Shown here: positions 1-6,690 of the stretch, in pieces
Layout of the letters: each line of letters begins with the position of its first letter
Position numbering within the stretch: the stretch's first letter is position 1
Origin: an uncultured Lachnospiraceae bacterium
GTDB lineage: Bacteria; Bacillota; Clostridia; Lachnospirales; Lachnospiraceae
NCBI GenBank assembly: GCA_958446555.1
Contig: CAUCWU010000083.1
Span: forward strand, 1-8,471
DNA length: 8,471 bases
Reading direction: 5' to 3'
Notes under the pieces: generated by a model
The model's database searches: none
Told to the model about the DNA's origin: nothing
The model's input: the letters and a program-made list of their open reading frames with translations, nothing else
Position numbers and translations under genes: made by a program

Positions 1-262
1 CATCTACTGTGCGGATTCCACCGCCAACAGTAAATGGAATGAATACCTTTTCTGCAACTCTTCTGACCATATCCACGACAATATTTCTGGCATCACTTGA
101 CGCTGTAATATCCAAAAATACCAATTCATCTGCCCCTAATGCATCGTATGCCGCTGCAATCTCTACTGGATCTCCAGCATCCTTTAGATTCACAAAATTA
201 ACACCCTTTACGACACGGCCATTATGTACATCCAGGCAAGGAATGATACGCTTTGTAAACAT
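1..262 (-). CDS. hisF: Imidazole glycerol phosphate synthase, cyclase subunit HisF (N-terminal part)
   Basis: HisF uses ammonia delivered by HisH to close the imidazole ring, turning PRFAR into imidazole glycerol phosphate and AICAR in cytosolic histidine synthesis. The first 87 codons are visible and the rest lies left of the window. The N-terminus reads MFTKRIIPCLDVHNGRVVKG, typical of the family; Asp11 in CLDV is the known catalytic aspartate at the first barrel strand. Further on, VNFVNLKDAGDP (about 21-32), ADELVFLDITAS (about 44-55) and FTVGGGIRTVD (about 77-87, a phosphate-binding glycine loop) follow the beta/alpha barrel order. The ATG overlaps the hisH stop by one base (TAATG), with AAGGAGG just upstream, so the two subunits are translationally coupled. 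No oddities are seen in the visible part. Confidence 0.96.
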   Translation of the reverse strand, partial: MFTKRIIPCLDVHNGRVVKGVNFVNLKDAGDPVEIAAAYDALGADELVFLDITASSDARNIVVDMVRRVAEKVFIPFTVGGGIRTVD

Positions 263-879
263 TAGTCTTCCCTCCTTTGCTGCAAAAAGTTTTTCAAGAT
301 CATAAGACCTGTCTTTGAGCTTTTCTCTGGATGGAACTGACAAGCAAAGACATTTCCCTTCTCAACTGATGCGTGGATCGTTACACCATACTCGGTTGTT
401 GCCGCCACAATTGCCGGATCCCCTGCCTGAAGATAATAGGAGTGAACAAAGTACACATATGGTTCCTTCTCAAGACCCTGAAAGAGAGATGCCCCCTCGC
501 GAACAGAAAGCGAATTCCATCCCATATGAGGAATCTTTAAGCCTGGTCCATCTGGTATGCGGACAATTCTTCCTTTCAGGATGCCAAGTCCACTCACACC
601 TGGTGTCTCTTCACTGCTCTCAAACAAAAGCTGAAGGCCAAGGCAGATACCCAAAAATGGAATTTTTCGGTCAATTGCCTCGTGAATGACATCGACTAAT
701 CCAAACTTTTGCAAGTTTCCCATTGCATCGCCAAAACAACCCACTCCCGGCAAAATGATATGGTCTGCCTGAAGAATCACCTTTGGATCCCTTGTTAAAA
801 CAGGAGTCTCTCCCATTGACAAAAGTGCTTTTTCTACACTTTTGATGTTTCCTGCATCATAGTCAATAATTGCTATCAA
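262..879 (-). CDS. hisH: Imidazole glycerol phosphate synthase, glutamine amidotransferase subunit HisH
   Basis: HisH hydrolyses glutamine and channels the ammonia to HisF. The 205-residue product matches the usual family length. The class I amidotransferase signs are in order: oxyanion-region PGVGCFGDAMGN (44-55), nucleophile Cys79 in GICLGLQLLFE, and His183/Glu185 in FACQFHPEKS, so the triad is complete. I place the start at a TTG (position 879, protein MIAIIDYDAGN) because family members begin almost directly at this first beta strand and because AGGGGGTGG lies at the right distance upstream. A longer in-frame reading up to 957 adds 26 residues that do not resemble HisH. A promoter lies about 90 bases upstream, so this seems to be the first gene of its transcript, followed by hisF. 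A non-ATG start may lower translation. Confidence 0.95.
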   Translation of the reverse strand: MIAIIDYDAGNIKSVEKALLSMGETPVLTRDPKVILQADHIILPGVGCFGDAMGNLQKFGLVDVIHEAIDRKIPFLGICLGLQLLFESSEETPGVSGLGILKGRIVRIPDGPGLKIPHMGWNSLSVREGASLFQGLEKEPYVYFVHSYYLQAGDPAIVAATTEYGVTIHASVEKGNVFACQFHPEKSSKTGLMILKNFLQQRRED

Positions 880-970
880 TGTGCCACCCCCTATGTTGTA
901 TATGAAAACAAATGAATACCTATGAATTGCTCGGTTTCTGGAAACTTGACAATTCAAAACATTCGAATTT

Positions 971-999
971 ATTATATCATACGATTTTTACCGTGACAA
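971..999 (-). promoter_or_regulatory. Sigma-A-type promoter for hisH-hisF
   Basis: On the minus strand, TTGTCA (999-994) is followed after exactly 17 bases by a perfect TATAAT (976-971). Transcription would start near 964, leaving a leader of about 85 bases before the hisH TTG codon. One arm of an inverted repeat, ACAACTC (996-1002), overlaps the -35 box and pairs with GAGTTGT at 1041-1047, so an operator is possible, though short repeats like this occur by chance. No T-box or other recognised leader structure was identified in the short leader. Confidence 0.75.
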
Positions 1000-1083
1000 C
1001 TCCTCTGCCAGTTTTTACGTGTATTTTACAAAACAGTTTTGAGTTGTAGGCATGCCTCTAATGTAGAAATTTCTTTCCTATTT

Positions 1084-1581
1084 TTACGAAAGCTTTTCTG
1101 CAATCTCTTTTACAAATTCAATGCAATTTTCCTTCACACCGATTCCTCTGCCAGTTAATTCAGCTGGAACCTGATATAGCATTGGATGCACACGAATCAG
1201 TGTTGCCTTCTGATGCATCGAAAGTACCTTCTCAAATGGCCAACGCATCACCATCGGATCAACAAAGCCCTCGCCAAGCTCAAGAATCGTCAATGTATGC
1301 GTCAGTGAGCAGCTCAGCCAGTTCATATAAGCCTCCCACTGTTTTTCCTGACCCTCTACCTTTAGCGCTGCTGTCAAAAACTTTGAAATTCGTCCATCCA
1401 ATAACTTTTTATCGGTATTGGACGTGATAACAAAGCAGTTTCTTCCCTTTGCAAGCTTCGCTAGTGTATCGTAGACCTCGTCAATCTCTTTTTCATTTCC
1501 TTCTTTGACAGCTAACTGTGTGCCGATTCCAATTAACAGCATCTCGCTGTCTTTTATTTTATTCCATACTTCCTCTGTCAT
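1084..1581 (-). CDS. Divergent Sir2-like / Rossmann-fold protein
   Basis: The 165-residue product resembles short sirtuin-like proteins of Lachnospiraceae. LLIGIGTQL (15-23) sits where sirtuins have their first NAD-binding glycine loop. NCFVITSNTDKKLLDGR (48-64) resembles the sirtuin T-x-N-x-D segment, and TILELGEGFVDP (98-109) plus ATLIRVHP (126-133) look like the later Rossmann strands. There is no CxxC pair for zinc and no clear catalytic histidine, and 165 residues is short for a full sirtuin, so deacetylase activity is doubtful; NAD or nucleotide binding is inferred. The start ATG follows AAGGAGAGGAAAAGGAAT and lies inside the end of the kinase gene (23-base overlap), so it is probably the last cistron of the regulator-kinase operon. 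Its role with the two-component pair is unknown. The Sir2-like fold is moderately likely; the function is not established. Confidence 0.62.
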   Translation of the reverse strand: MTEEVWNKIKDSEMLLIGIGTQLAVKEGNEKEIDEVYDTLAKLAKGRNCFVITSNTDKKLLDGRISKFLTAALKVEGQEKQWEAYMNWLSCSLTHTLTILELGEGFVDPMVMRWPFEKVLSMHQKATLIRVHPMLYQVPAELTGRGIGVKENCIEFVKEIAEKLS

Positions 1582-3103
1582 ATTCCTTTTCCTCTCCTTG
1601 TGTTGATTCCAATTCTTTTGGTGCTTTCTTTAGGCAAAACCAAAATGCCACGCCCTCGCTTGTATTGTATACACCATACGGCTGCTTGTGAGCATCCATA
1701 ATGGCCTTTACAATCGACAAACCAATTCCGCTTCCACCGTACTCTCTTGTACGCGCCTTATCAACCTTATAAAATTTGATCCAAACTTTATCAAGAGAAT
1801 CCTCTGGAATCGGATCTCCGGTATTGGCAACCGTAATCTTGACTGTTTCTTTTCCCTGTTCCACGGTAATGGTGATACGCTTGTCACCACTTACATGGTT
1901 CATCGCATTGCTGATATAGTTCGTGCAAACCTCTTCAATTTTAAACTCATCGCCAAGCACCATACAGGAATCTGGATAGTTTTTGATCACCTGGATTTCT
2001 TTTTTCTGCATCTCAAGCGCGCTTGAATTTAGTAATGTCGTCAACATCTCACTGATATCAAAAGTCTCCTCTGTGAGTGCATCCTGTCCAAATTCGAGAT
2101 GATTGAGAGTTAGAAGCTTTCGCACCATACGGTTCATCTTTTTGGCTTCATCGACGATGACATCGCAGTAAAAAGCACGACTCTCTGGGTCGTCGCTGAT
2201 GCCTTCCTGAAGCCCCTCTGCATAACCTTGAATCAAAGCAATCGGTGTCTTTAACTCATGAGAAACATTCGACAAAAATTCTTTTCGCACCTCGTCGATC
2301 TGAATTTTTTCATCGATATCTTTTTTGAGTTGCTCATTTGCTGTCTGAAGCTGATTGATCGTATTCTCTAATTGCTCTGACATGGAGTTCATGCTATTAC
2401 CCAAAAGGCCAATCTCATTATCTAAGCTACCTGTGTATTTGTTTGTAAAATCCAAGTTTGCCATATGGTCGGCAAGCTCAGCAAGCTGCAAAAGTGGCTT
2501 CGTCAAACGATTGGAAATTGCTGTAATGACAATCAGTGCAAGTATCATCGCACCGATACAGGTAAACATGAAAAACTGATTGGAGATTTGCGCACTGTCC
2601 TGAACGGCCTCAAGTGGAGTCGACATCAAAAAGAAGGTGTCATTGCTCAGCGAACCATAGCAATCCATATAGGAGGTTCCCTCCAATGTATCATTGTACT
2701 TTAAAATCTTATAGCGCTCTCCCTGCTTGAGCACCGTCACCGTATCCATCCGATCCCAGACCAATATATACTGCATCAGACGATGACGAAGTTCACTCGC
2801 CTGCATATTGGATACACAGTTCGCGCTGACCTCATCAAGTGACCAGTCCGATGTTGTCTGGATAAAGGAAATGTTGTCGGCATCACGCATACTCATCAAA
2901 ACATCACTGATTTTGTCAATGTTTTCTGTGCTGTTATTGGCCAGTTCATTTAACTTTTCATAATAATGGACAACCTTTTCCTGCTTCTTTTGATAGTAGA
3001 AGTCTTTTAGCAGACCATTATTGAGTCCAATGCACAATACCATTGTCAGTGTCAAAATGATGATAAAAGCAGATGTAATCTGTGTTCGTATGGATGATTT
3101 CAT
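1559..3103 (-). CDS. Two-component sensor histidine kinase with HAMP domain
   Basis: A 514-residue membrane kinase that should autophosphorylate on histidine and pass the phosphate to the adjacent response regulator. Order of parts: transmembrane helix 1 (about 8-31), extracellular sensor region (about 32-175, no recognised ligand domain), transmembrane helix 2 (about 177-197), HAMP (about 198-250, starting NRLTKPLLQLAELAD), coiled coil (about 243-268), dimerisation/phosphoacceptor domain with FLSNVSHELKTPIALI (His282), then the ATPase domain. The N box is NYISNAMNHV (Asn395, Asn399), the G1 region is ANTGDPIPE (426-434) and the G2 box is GGSGIGL (456-462). All key residues appear present, so it is likely active. 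AAAGGA stands before the ATG with slightly long spacing. It lies 93 bases downstream of the regulator with no clear promoter between. The signal sensed is unknown. Confidence 0.95.
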   Translation of the reverse strand: MKSSIRTQITSAFIIILTLTMVLCIGLNNGLLKDFYYQKKQEKVVHYYEKLNELANNSTENIDKISDVLMSMRDADNISFIQTTSDWSLDEVSANCVSNMQASELRHRLMQYILVWDRMDTVTVLKQGERYKILKYNDTLEGTSYMDCYGSLSNDTFFLMSTPLEAVQDSAQISNQFFMFTCIGAMILALIVITAISNRLTKPLLQLAELADHMANLDFTNKYTGSLDNEIGLLGNSMNSMSEQLENTINQLQTANEQLKKDIDEKIQIDEVRKEFLSNVSHELKTPIALIQGYAEGLQEGISDDPESRAFYCDVIVDEAKKMNRMVRKLLTLNHLEFGQDALTEETFDISEMLTTLLNSSALEMQKKEIQVIKNYPDSCMVLGDEFKIEEVCTNYISNAMNHVSGDKRITITVEQGKETVKITVANTGDPIPEDSLDKVWIKFYKVDKARTREYGGSGIGLSIVKAIMDAHKQPYGVYNTSEGVAFWFCLKKAPKELESTQGEEKEYDRGSME

Positions 3104-3196
3104 GCTACTTTTGTCCTTTCATCAAAATGTTTTTTCTTTGCAAGAATCAATTTGGTAATAAATAAAGTAATAATAAAATGAATTGTACGTTTCTTC

Positions 3197-3871
3197 TTAC
3201 TCAACCTCAAATTTGTAGCCCATTCCCCAAATGGTATGAATGTACTCACCCTTAGCGCCCATCTTGCTTCTTAACTTCTTTACATGAGTATCAATGGTTC
3301 TCGCATCGCCAAAGTAATCGTAGTTCCAGACATTGTTCAAAATCTTCTCTCTAGACAAAGCCAGTCCTCTGTTTTCCATAAAATAGGTCAAAAGCTCAAA
3401 TTCCTTAAAGCTTAATTCAATCTCCTTGCCATCGATTGTCACCTGATGAGCAGCCTTGTCAACAACAATTCCACCGCACTCAAGCTTACTGGATTTCACC
3501 TGATTGCTTCTCTTTAATACGGCACCAACTCTTGCAACTAAAATCTTTGGGCTAAATGGCTTACTGATATACTCGTCTACACCAAGATCAAAGCCGTGAA
3601 GCTCATCCTGCTCCTCGCCCTTTGCCGTCAACATAATAACCGGAACCTGTGAGTACTCACGAATTGTCTTTAATACCTGCCAGCCATTCATCTTTGGCAT
3701 CATGACATCAAGAAGAATCACTGCAATGTCCTTGTTGTTAAAAAAGGTTTCAACTGCTTCCTCTCCATCCCCAGCCTCAATAACCTCGTAACCGTCTCTT
3801 GTCAAAAAGTCGCTTACCAACTTTCTCATTCTGCTCTCATCATCGACTACCAAAACCTTTATCTTTTCCAT
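3197..3871 (-). CDS. OmpR/PhoB-family response regulator
   Basis: A 224-residue DNA-binding regulator, partner of the kinase directly downstream. The receiver domain (1-120) has the acidic pair Asp10/Asp11, the phosphoacceptor Asp55 in ILLDVMMPKMNG, Thr82 and Lys104 in YISKPFSP. After a short linker, a winged-helix domain (about 128-224) carries ELSFKEFELLTYFMENRG, the recognition-helix region DARTIDTHVKKLRSKM, and the C-terminal wing YIHTIWGMGYKFEVE. AAGGAGG lies 12 bases before the ATG, fixing the start. No confident promoter was found in the 157 bases between this gene and the acetyltransferase remnant (3872-4028). That stretch has several TTCAC words on the minus strand, which could be regulator sites but are too loose to call. 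An IS21 element now lies upstream. Confidence 0.95.
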   Translation of the reverse strand: MEKIKVLVVDDESRMRKLVSDFLTRDGYEVIEAGDGEEAVETFFNNKDIAVILLDVMMPKMNGWQVLKTIREYSQVPVIMLTAKGEEQDELHGFDLGVDEYISKPFSPKILVARVGAVLKRSNQVKSSKLECGGIVVDKAAHQVTIDGKEIELSFKEFELLTYFMENRGLALSREKILNNVWNYDYFGDARTIDTHVKKLRSKMGAKGEYIHTIWGMGYKFEVE

Positions 3872-4028
3872 AGTGTTTTTGTCCTCCTTGCTGTTTTTGA
3901 TACCTCAATTCACGAAGAAATCTCTAAATGGCATGCGTATTTCCTTCTCAAACTCTGCCAATGAATGCTTGTGAAGTGAAATTTTTCTTTTACTCTATCA
4001 GATAAATATGGCAAAGGTGTGAACAGAC

Positions 4029-4094
4029 TTACGAAAAAGTGAAAAAATGCTCTATAAATCCTGCCTTATGATAGAGACTTAATGCCATCTGATT
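4029..4094 (-). pseudogene. GNAT acetyltransferase, 3' fragment cut off by the IS element
   Basis: Read on the minus strand from the target duplication, this stretch encodes NQMALSLYHKAGFIEHFFTF then Ser and a TAA stop at 4029-4031. The ALSLYHKAGF segment is the usual last helix and strand of GNAT N-acetyltransferases. It continues exactly in frame from the fragment ending at 6289, once the IS element and one copy of CTGATT are removed. By itself it has no start codon or ribosome site and cannot be a gene. It ends 157 bases before the response regulator start, so the intact gene once preceded the signalling operon in the same direction. Confidence 0.85.
4089..4094. repeat. Target-site duplication, left copy (CTGATT)
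   Basis: CTGATT directly abuts the left IS tip and is repeated exactly at 6289-6294 outside the right tip. Six bases fits the 4-8 bp duplications known for IS21-family elements. Confidence 0.9.
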
Positions 4095-4181
4095 TGTGTA
4101 GCGTATAATAAAAGTACCCGATATCGGAGACAAAATTCCCCAGTATCAGAGAGGGAATTCCTCAAAATCGGAAAGGGACAT
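4095..4181 (+). repeat. IS21 left end: TGTGT tip plus three 22-bp repeats
   Basis: After a 22-base outer segment there are three abutting units, each beginning CC and containing a core ATCGGA or ATCAGA followed by a purine-rich tract. The inner ~55 bases align without gaps to the inverted right end (shared AAAATTCCCCA, TCAGA, CGGGAA or AGGGAA, GAAAG and ACATGT words). These are the probable IstA binding sites. Confidence 0.85.
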
Positions 4182-4248
4182 GTTGAAGCAAAATAACCTA
4201 TCAGATATCCTTTGTCTAAGAACCACCAAAGGCAAAGGAGGAAAGGAA

Positions 4249-5292
4249 ATGCTAACTATGTCCCAAATCAATGATATCAGAGATTTGAGCCAAAAGGGAT
4301 ACTCAATTTCAAAAATTTCATCTCTTACTGGTTTAGATCGCAAAACAGTTCGTAAATACCTCAATGGTGTTCCGACTCTATTAGTGTTTGATAACGCAAC
4401 AGGTGTTGGCCATCGAGTCATGGGTCAGATCCATGAAACTGAACTGTTTGCTCGCTTCCGCGCTCACTATGGCTTTCGGATTCGCTTTTGTAATCCGTAT
4501 GCTGGTTACGAGAAAGGGAATGTAGAAAATAAAGTGGGAACAACTCGTAGAAACTTATTCGTTCCCATACCAACGTACCATGACATTGAAGCTTACAATC
4601 GGACGCTTCTTGATCAACATGTAAAAAAAGCTTCTGAATCTCATTATAAAAAAGGAAACGTAATATCAGAACTCTTTGAGGAAGATCGAAAGCATTTCTT
4701 TCTGCTTCCAGCAAAGCCATTTCAGGTATGTCGCTATGAAACTTGTAGAGCTGATGGATATGGAAAGATCTGTCTTGACGGTAAACACTTCTATTCGACA
4801 AAGCCTGAAAATCATAACAAGCGAGTTATGGTCGGTATCCGCGCTCACTACATTGATATATTAGAGCCGAATGGAGATTTGCTTGTTCGCCATATGCGTC
4901 AGTATGGGAATACTCGAACAGACATCAGTGATTACAGCACTTCTCTGGAAATGCTCTCAAAAAATATCGGAGCATGGGACAACAGTGGATTCCGCAAGGA
5001 TGCACCAGAGCTAATCCAAGAATATATTGATAATCAGTCCCATAGTGCTCGCAAATCTTGTGTTCGTCTTCTTAGTGATTTAACAAAACAGTACGGATAT
5101 AAGGCAGCTATTGATGCACTCACCCTGTCGATTAAAAGTAATAGCGTGAGTCTGTCAAATACAGCAGCTCTTGCAGCACGTATCACTGGTTATGGTATTG
5201 ATACCCCTCCAGAACCGGGTCCCTCATTAGACATCTATGATCAGGTTTTTCTTCCATCTAAGAGTGACGGAAAGGAGGCGATCCTATCATGA
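4249..5292 (+). CDS. istA: IS21-family transposase IstA with an internal in-frame deletion
   Basis: IstA is the DDE recombinase of IS21-type elements. I chose the ATG at 4249 because AGGAGG lies 7 bases upstream; an ATG at 4180 falls inside the terminal repeat and has no ribosome site. The 347-residue product has an N-terminal helix-turn-helix (about 19-38, ISKISSLTGLDRKTVRKYL), then jumps after LN directly to GVPTLLVFDNATGVG, which carries the second catalytic Asp (48), and to NPYAGYEKGNVEN with the catalytic Glu (93). The segment that normally lies between, including the first catalytic Asp, is absent: only about 10 residues separate the HTH from the second Asp. The rest (about 100-347) is a normal IstA C-terminal region. 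Reading frame and coupling to istB (ATGA overlap at 5289) are kept. The protein should bind DNA ends but not catalyse transfer; an interfering role is conceivable but unproven. Confidence 0.9.
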   Translation: MLTMSQINDIRDLSQKGYSISKISSLTGLDRKTVRKYLNGVPTLLVFDNATGVGHRVMGQIHETELFARFRAHYGFRIRFCNPYAGYEKGNVENKVGTTRRNLFVPIPTYHDIEAYNRTLLDQHVKKASESHYKKGNVISELFEEDRKHFFLLPAKPFQVCRYETCRADGYGKICLDGKHFYSTKPENHNKRVMVGIRAHYIDILEPNGDLLVRHMRQYGNTRTDISDYSTSLEMLSKNIGAWDNSGFRKDAPELIQEYIDNQSHSARKSCVRLLSDLTKQYGYKAAIDALTLSIKSNSVSLSNTAALAARITGYGIDTPPEPGPSLDIYDQVFLPSKSDGKEAILS

Positions 5293-6110
5293 CTCCCACA
5301 TCTACTCGTACAGAGCTTGAAGAAAGTATTCTTACCTGCTGCAAGTCACTGTTTTTGACCTCCGCGATACCAGAGCTGATAAAACAGGATGGTACTCCAA
5401 AGCAGATCGAATACCTTGCTGTCGCTCTGCAAAAGGAAATCACTCGCCGTGACGAGAATAAGAGAGCTCGTCTGGTTAAGAGAGCCCGTTTCCCTATTTA
5501 TAAGACTTTTGAAGGCTATGAATACCGTTGTGTAAAACTACCTCCAGCACTGTGCAAAGAAGAACTGGAAAGTGTCTCTTTTATAAAAGAGAAAAACAAC
5601 CTTGTACTTTATGGACCTGTAGGCATTGGCAAAACTCATATGGCAATCGCCATTGGAGTGAATGCGTGTATGAAAGGCTATAAGGTTCGCTTTTACACAG
5701 TAACAGAACTAGTTTTAAAGTTAGCCGAGGCTAGAAAAAACGGTACTTTAGAGCGGCTCCGTAATGATCTAAATGGACTTGATCTGTTGATTCTTGACGA
5801 ATGGGGATATGTTCCTGTTGATCGTGACGGTTCTCAGCTCTTGTTTCGGGTAATTTCCGACAGCTATGAAAGTAAAAGTCTTCTGCTCACTACCAACTTA
5901 GAATTCTCTAAATGGGGAGGCATCTTTACGGATGATCAGATGGCAGCAGCTATGATTGATCGACTTGTCCATCATGGACACCTGATTCTTTTTGAAGGAA
6001 ACAGTTATCGTATGAAACATGCTCTAATGAAACAGACTGCACGTCAACCAGGAGCGGGAGCTGAATCAAAGGACAGTACGTTGAACGCAAAGCGTTCAGG
6101 CAGCCTTTGA
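5289..6110 (+). CDS. istB: IS21-family helper ATPase IstB
   Basis: IstB is the AAA+ ATPase, related to DnaC, that works with IstA in target selection and strand transfer. The 273-residue product is of normal length. Walker A is GPVGIGKT (109-116), Walker B LLILDE (166-171), a sensor-1 type TTN (201-203), and an arginine in the IDRLVHHG motif (223-230), all expected of the family. The ATG overlaps the istA stop as ATGA, with GGAAAGGAGG 9-10 bases upstream inside istA, so translation is coupled. The last ~20 residues are Ser/Ala/Gly/Lys-rich and probably disordered. The gene looks intact, unlike its partner. Confidence 0.96.
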   Translation: MTPTSTRTELEESILTCCKSLFLTSAIPELIKQDGTPKQIEYLAVALQKEITRRDENKRARLVKRARFPIYKTFEGYEYRCVKLPPALCKEELESVSFIKEKNNLVLYGPVGIGKTHMAIAIGVNACMKGYKVRFYTVTELVLKLAEARKNGTLERLRNDLNGLDLLILDEWGYVPVDRDGSQLLFRVISDSYESKSLLLTTNLEFSKWGGIFTDDQMAAAMIDRLVHHGHLILFEGNSYRMKHALMKQTARQPGAGAESKDSTLNAKRSGSL

Positions 6111-6201
6111 CACAAGCGAACACGTATTACCCTATTGGGCAGAAAGCAGTGAATGCTGCTTTCTTTCCTACTAGATAAGGGAAAAAACGAAAACTCTCTA
6201 C

Positions 6202-6288
6202 ATGTTTCTTTCGGATAATGGGGATTTCCCGATCTGAAAATGGGGAATTTTCCTTCCGATTTTGAGGATTTTCTATTGACAAAACACA
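6202..6288 (-). repeat. IS21 right end: inverted counterpart with three 22-bp repeats and ACACA tip
   Basis: Read on the minus strand from 6288, TGTGT is followed by a 21-base outer segment and three abutting 22-base units (6267-6246, 6245-6224, 6223-6202), matching the left end in order and spacing. The outermost unit is the most diverged from its left partner; the inner two are well conserved. Confidence 0.85.
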
Positions 6289-6294
6289 CTGATT
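6289..6294. repeat. Target-site duplication, right copy (CTGATT)
   Basis: Exact copy of the six bases at 4089-4094, directly outside the right IS tip. On the minus strand it supplies the AAT CAG codons (Asn-Gln) at which the acetyltransferase is interrupted. Confidence 0.9.
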
Positions 6295-6513
6295 CTCTTT
6301 ATTACATGTGAGTGTTACCCTGTTCGAATCACCAAATGGCTTTGTTCTTATATACTCCAATACCTTTTTTAAGGCGGCACTTCCGTAGCCTTTTCTTTGT
6401 TTTGAAGCATCAATCATCATATGCCAGATATCGTATTCTGGAATATCATAATCATAAATTATCATCACATAGCCGCCAATATTAAGGTTGATCTTGAAAT
6501 ATGATCCATTTTT
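6289..6513 (-). pseudogene. GNAT acetyltransferase, central fragment upstream of the IS
   Basis: GNAT enzymes move an acetyl group from acetyl-CoA to an amine. The open frame follows a TAA at 6516-6514 and reads through a strand pair (GGYVMIIYDYDIPEYDIWHM, then MID) into the acetyl-CoA loop QRKGYGSAALKKVLEYI, then RVTLTCNKENQ, where the IS21 tip begins. It resembles BltD-like and related small-molecule acetyltransferases. Beyond the insertion, the frame picks up 10 IS-derived codons and more, giving a nonsense tail. The N-terminal half expected for the family (roughly 60-80 residues) is not present upstream: the frame is closed by the stop codon, and no ribosome site precedes the GTG/ATG at 6468/6465. 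The gene is therefore damaged twice, at the 5' side and by the IS. Its continuation is at 4094-4029. Confidence 0.82.
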
Positions 6514-6573
6514 TTATCAATCCCTCGAAAAACGATGATAAGTATTTAATTGTTCCTTATGCATTTGCAGCTA

Positions 6574-6618
6574 ACAAACAGGACGTGTAAAAAGTTATTT
6601 TTAACACGCCCTGTTTGT
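6574..6618 (-). terminator. Long hairpin, possible transcription terminator
   Basis: ACAAACAGG (6574-6582) pairs with CCTGTTTGT (6610-6618); the pairing continues inward through CGTGT/ACACG and AAAAA/TTTTT to a GTTA loop, a stem of about 20 pairs with one bulged A. The one mismatch on the plus strand (A-C) becomes a G-U pair on minus-strand RNA, favouring a role for leftward transcripts, about 73 bases after the secreted-protein stop. No T-run follows the stem on either strand, so termination is not certain; it could be an mRNA-end structure or a mobile hairpin repeat. The flanking sequence 6514-6573 and 6619-6690 shows nothing else I can name. Confidence 0.5.
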
Positions 6619-6690
6619 ATCTACTCATTTAATGTTCATTTACAAGTTAAGATTATCATTGTAAAGTTGACCTTTATTATGTTATTTTTC

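Larger units (their letters stand above)
4095..6288 (+). mobile_element. IS21-family insertion sequence, internally deleted
   Basis: The element is 2,194 bp with TGTGT at the left tip and ACACA at the right tip, flanked by the duplication CTGATT. Each end carries three abutting repeats of about 22 bp (left 4117-4137, 4138-4159, 4160-4181; right, inverted, 6267-6246, 6245-6224, 6223-6202). Multiple terminal transposase-binding repeats are a known IS21 trait. Inside are istA and istB in the standard order, with ATGA overlap. A TATAAT at 4104-4109 in the left end could serve istA but lacks a good -35. Because istA has lost its central part, the element is shorter than an intact relative would be and probably cannot move without transposase from elsewhere. 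Its ends and IstB look intact, and the perfect target duplication suggests either recent insertion or little decay since. Confidence 0.93.

Noticed and set aside
880..957. N-terminal extension of HisH
   Set aside because: The 26 extra residues do not resemble the family, and the TTG at 879 has its own strong ribosome site.
1000..1083. Intrinsic terminator after the Sir2-like gene
   Set aside because: Only weak A/T-rich inverted repeats are present, with no GC stem followed by a T-run.
3872..4028. Promoter and direct-repeat regulator sites upstream of the response regulator
   Set aside because: TTCACA and several TTCAC words exist on the minus strand, but no -10 box lies at acceptable spacing and the repeat spacing is irregular.
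4180..4248. Extended IstA start at the ATG at 4180
   Set aside because: It lies inside the IS terminal repeat and has no ribosome site; the ATG at 4249 has AGGAGG at ideal spacing.
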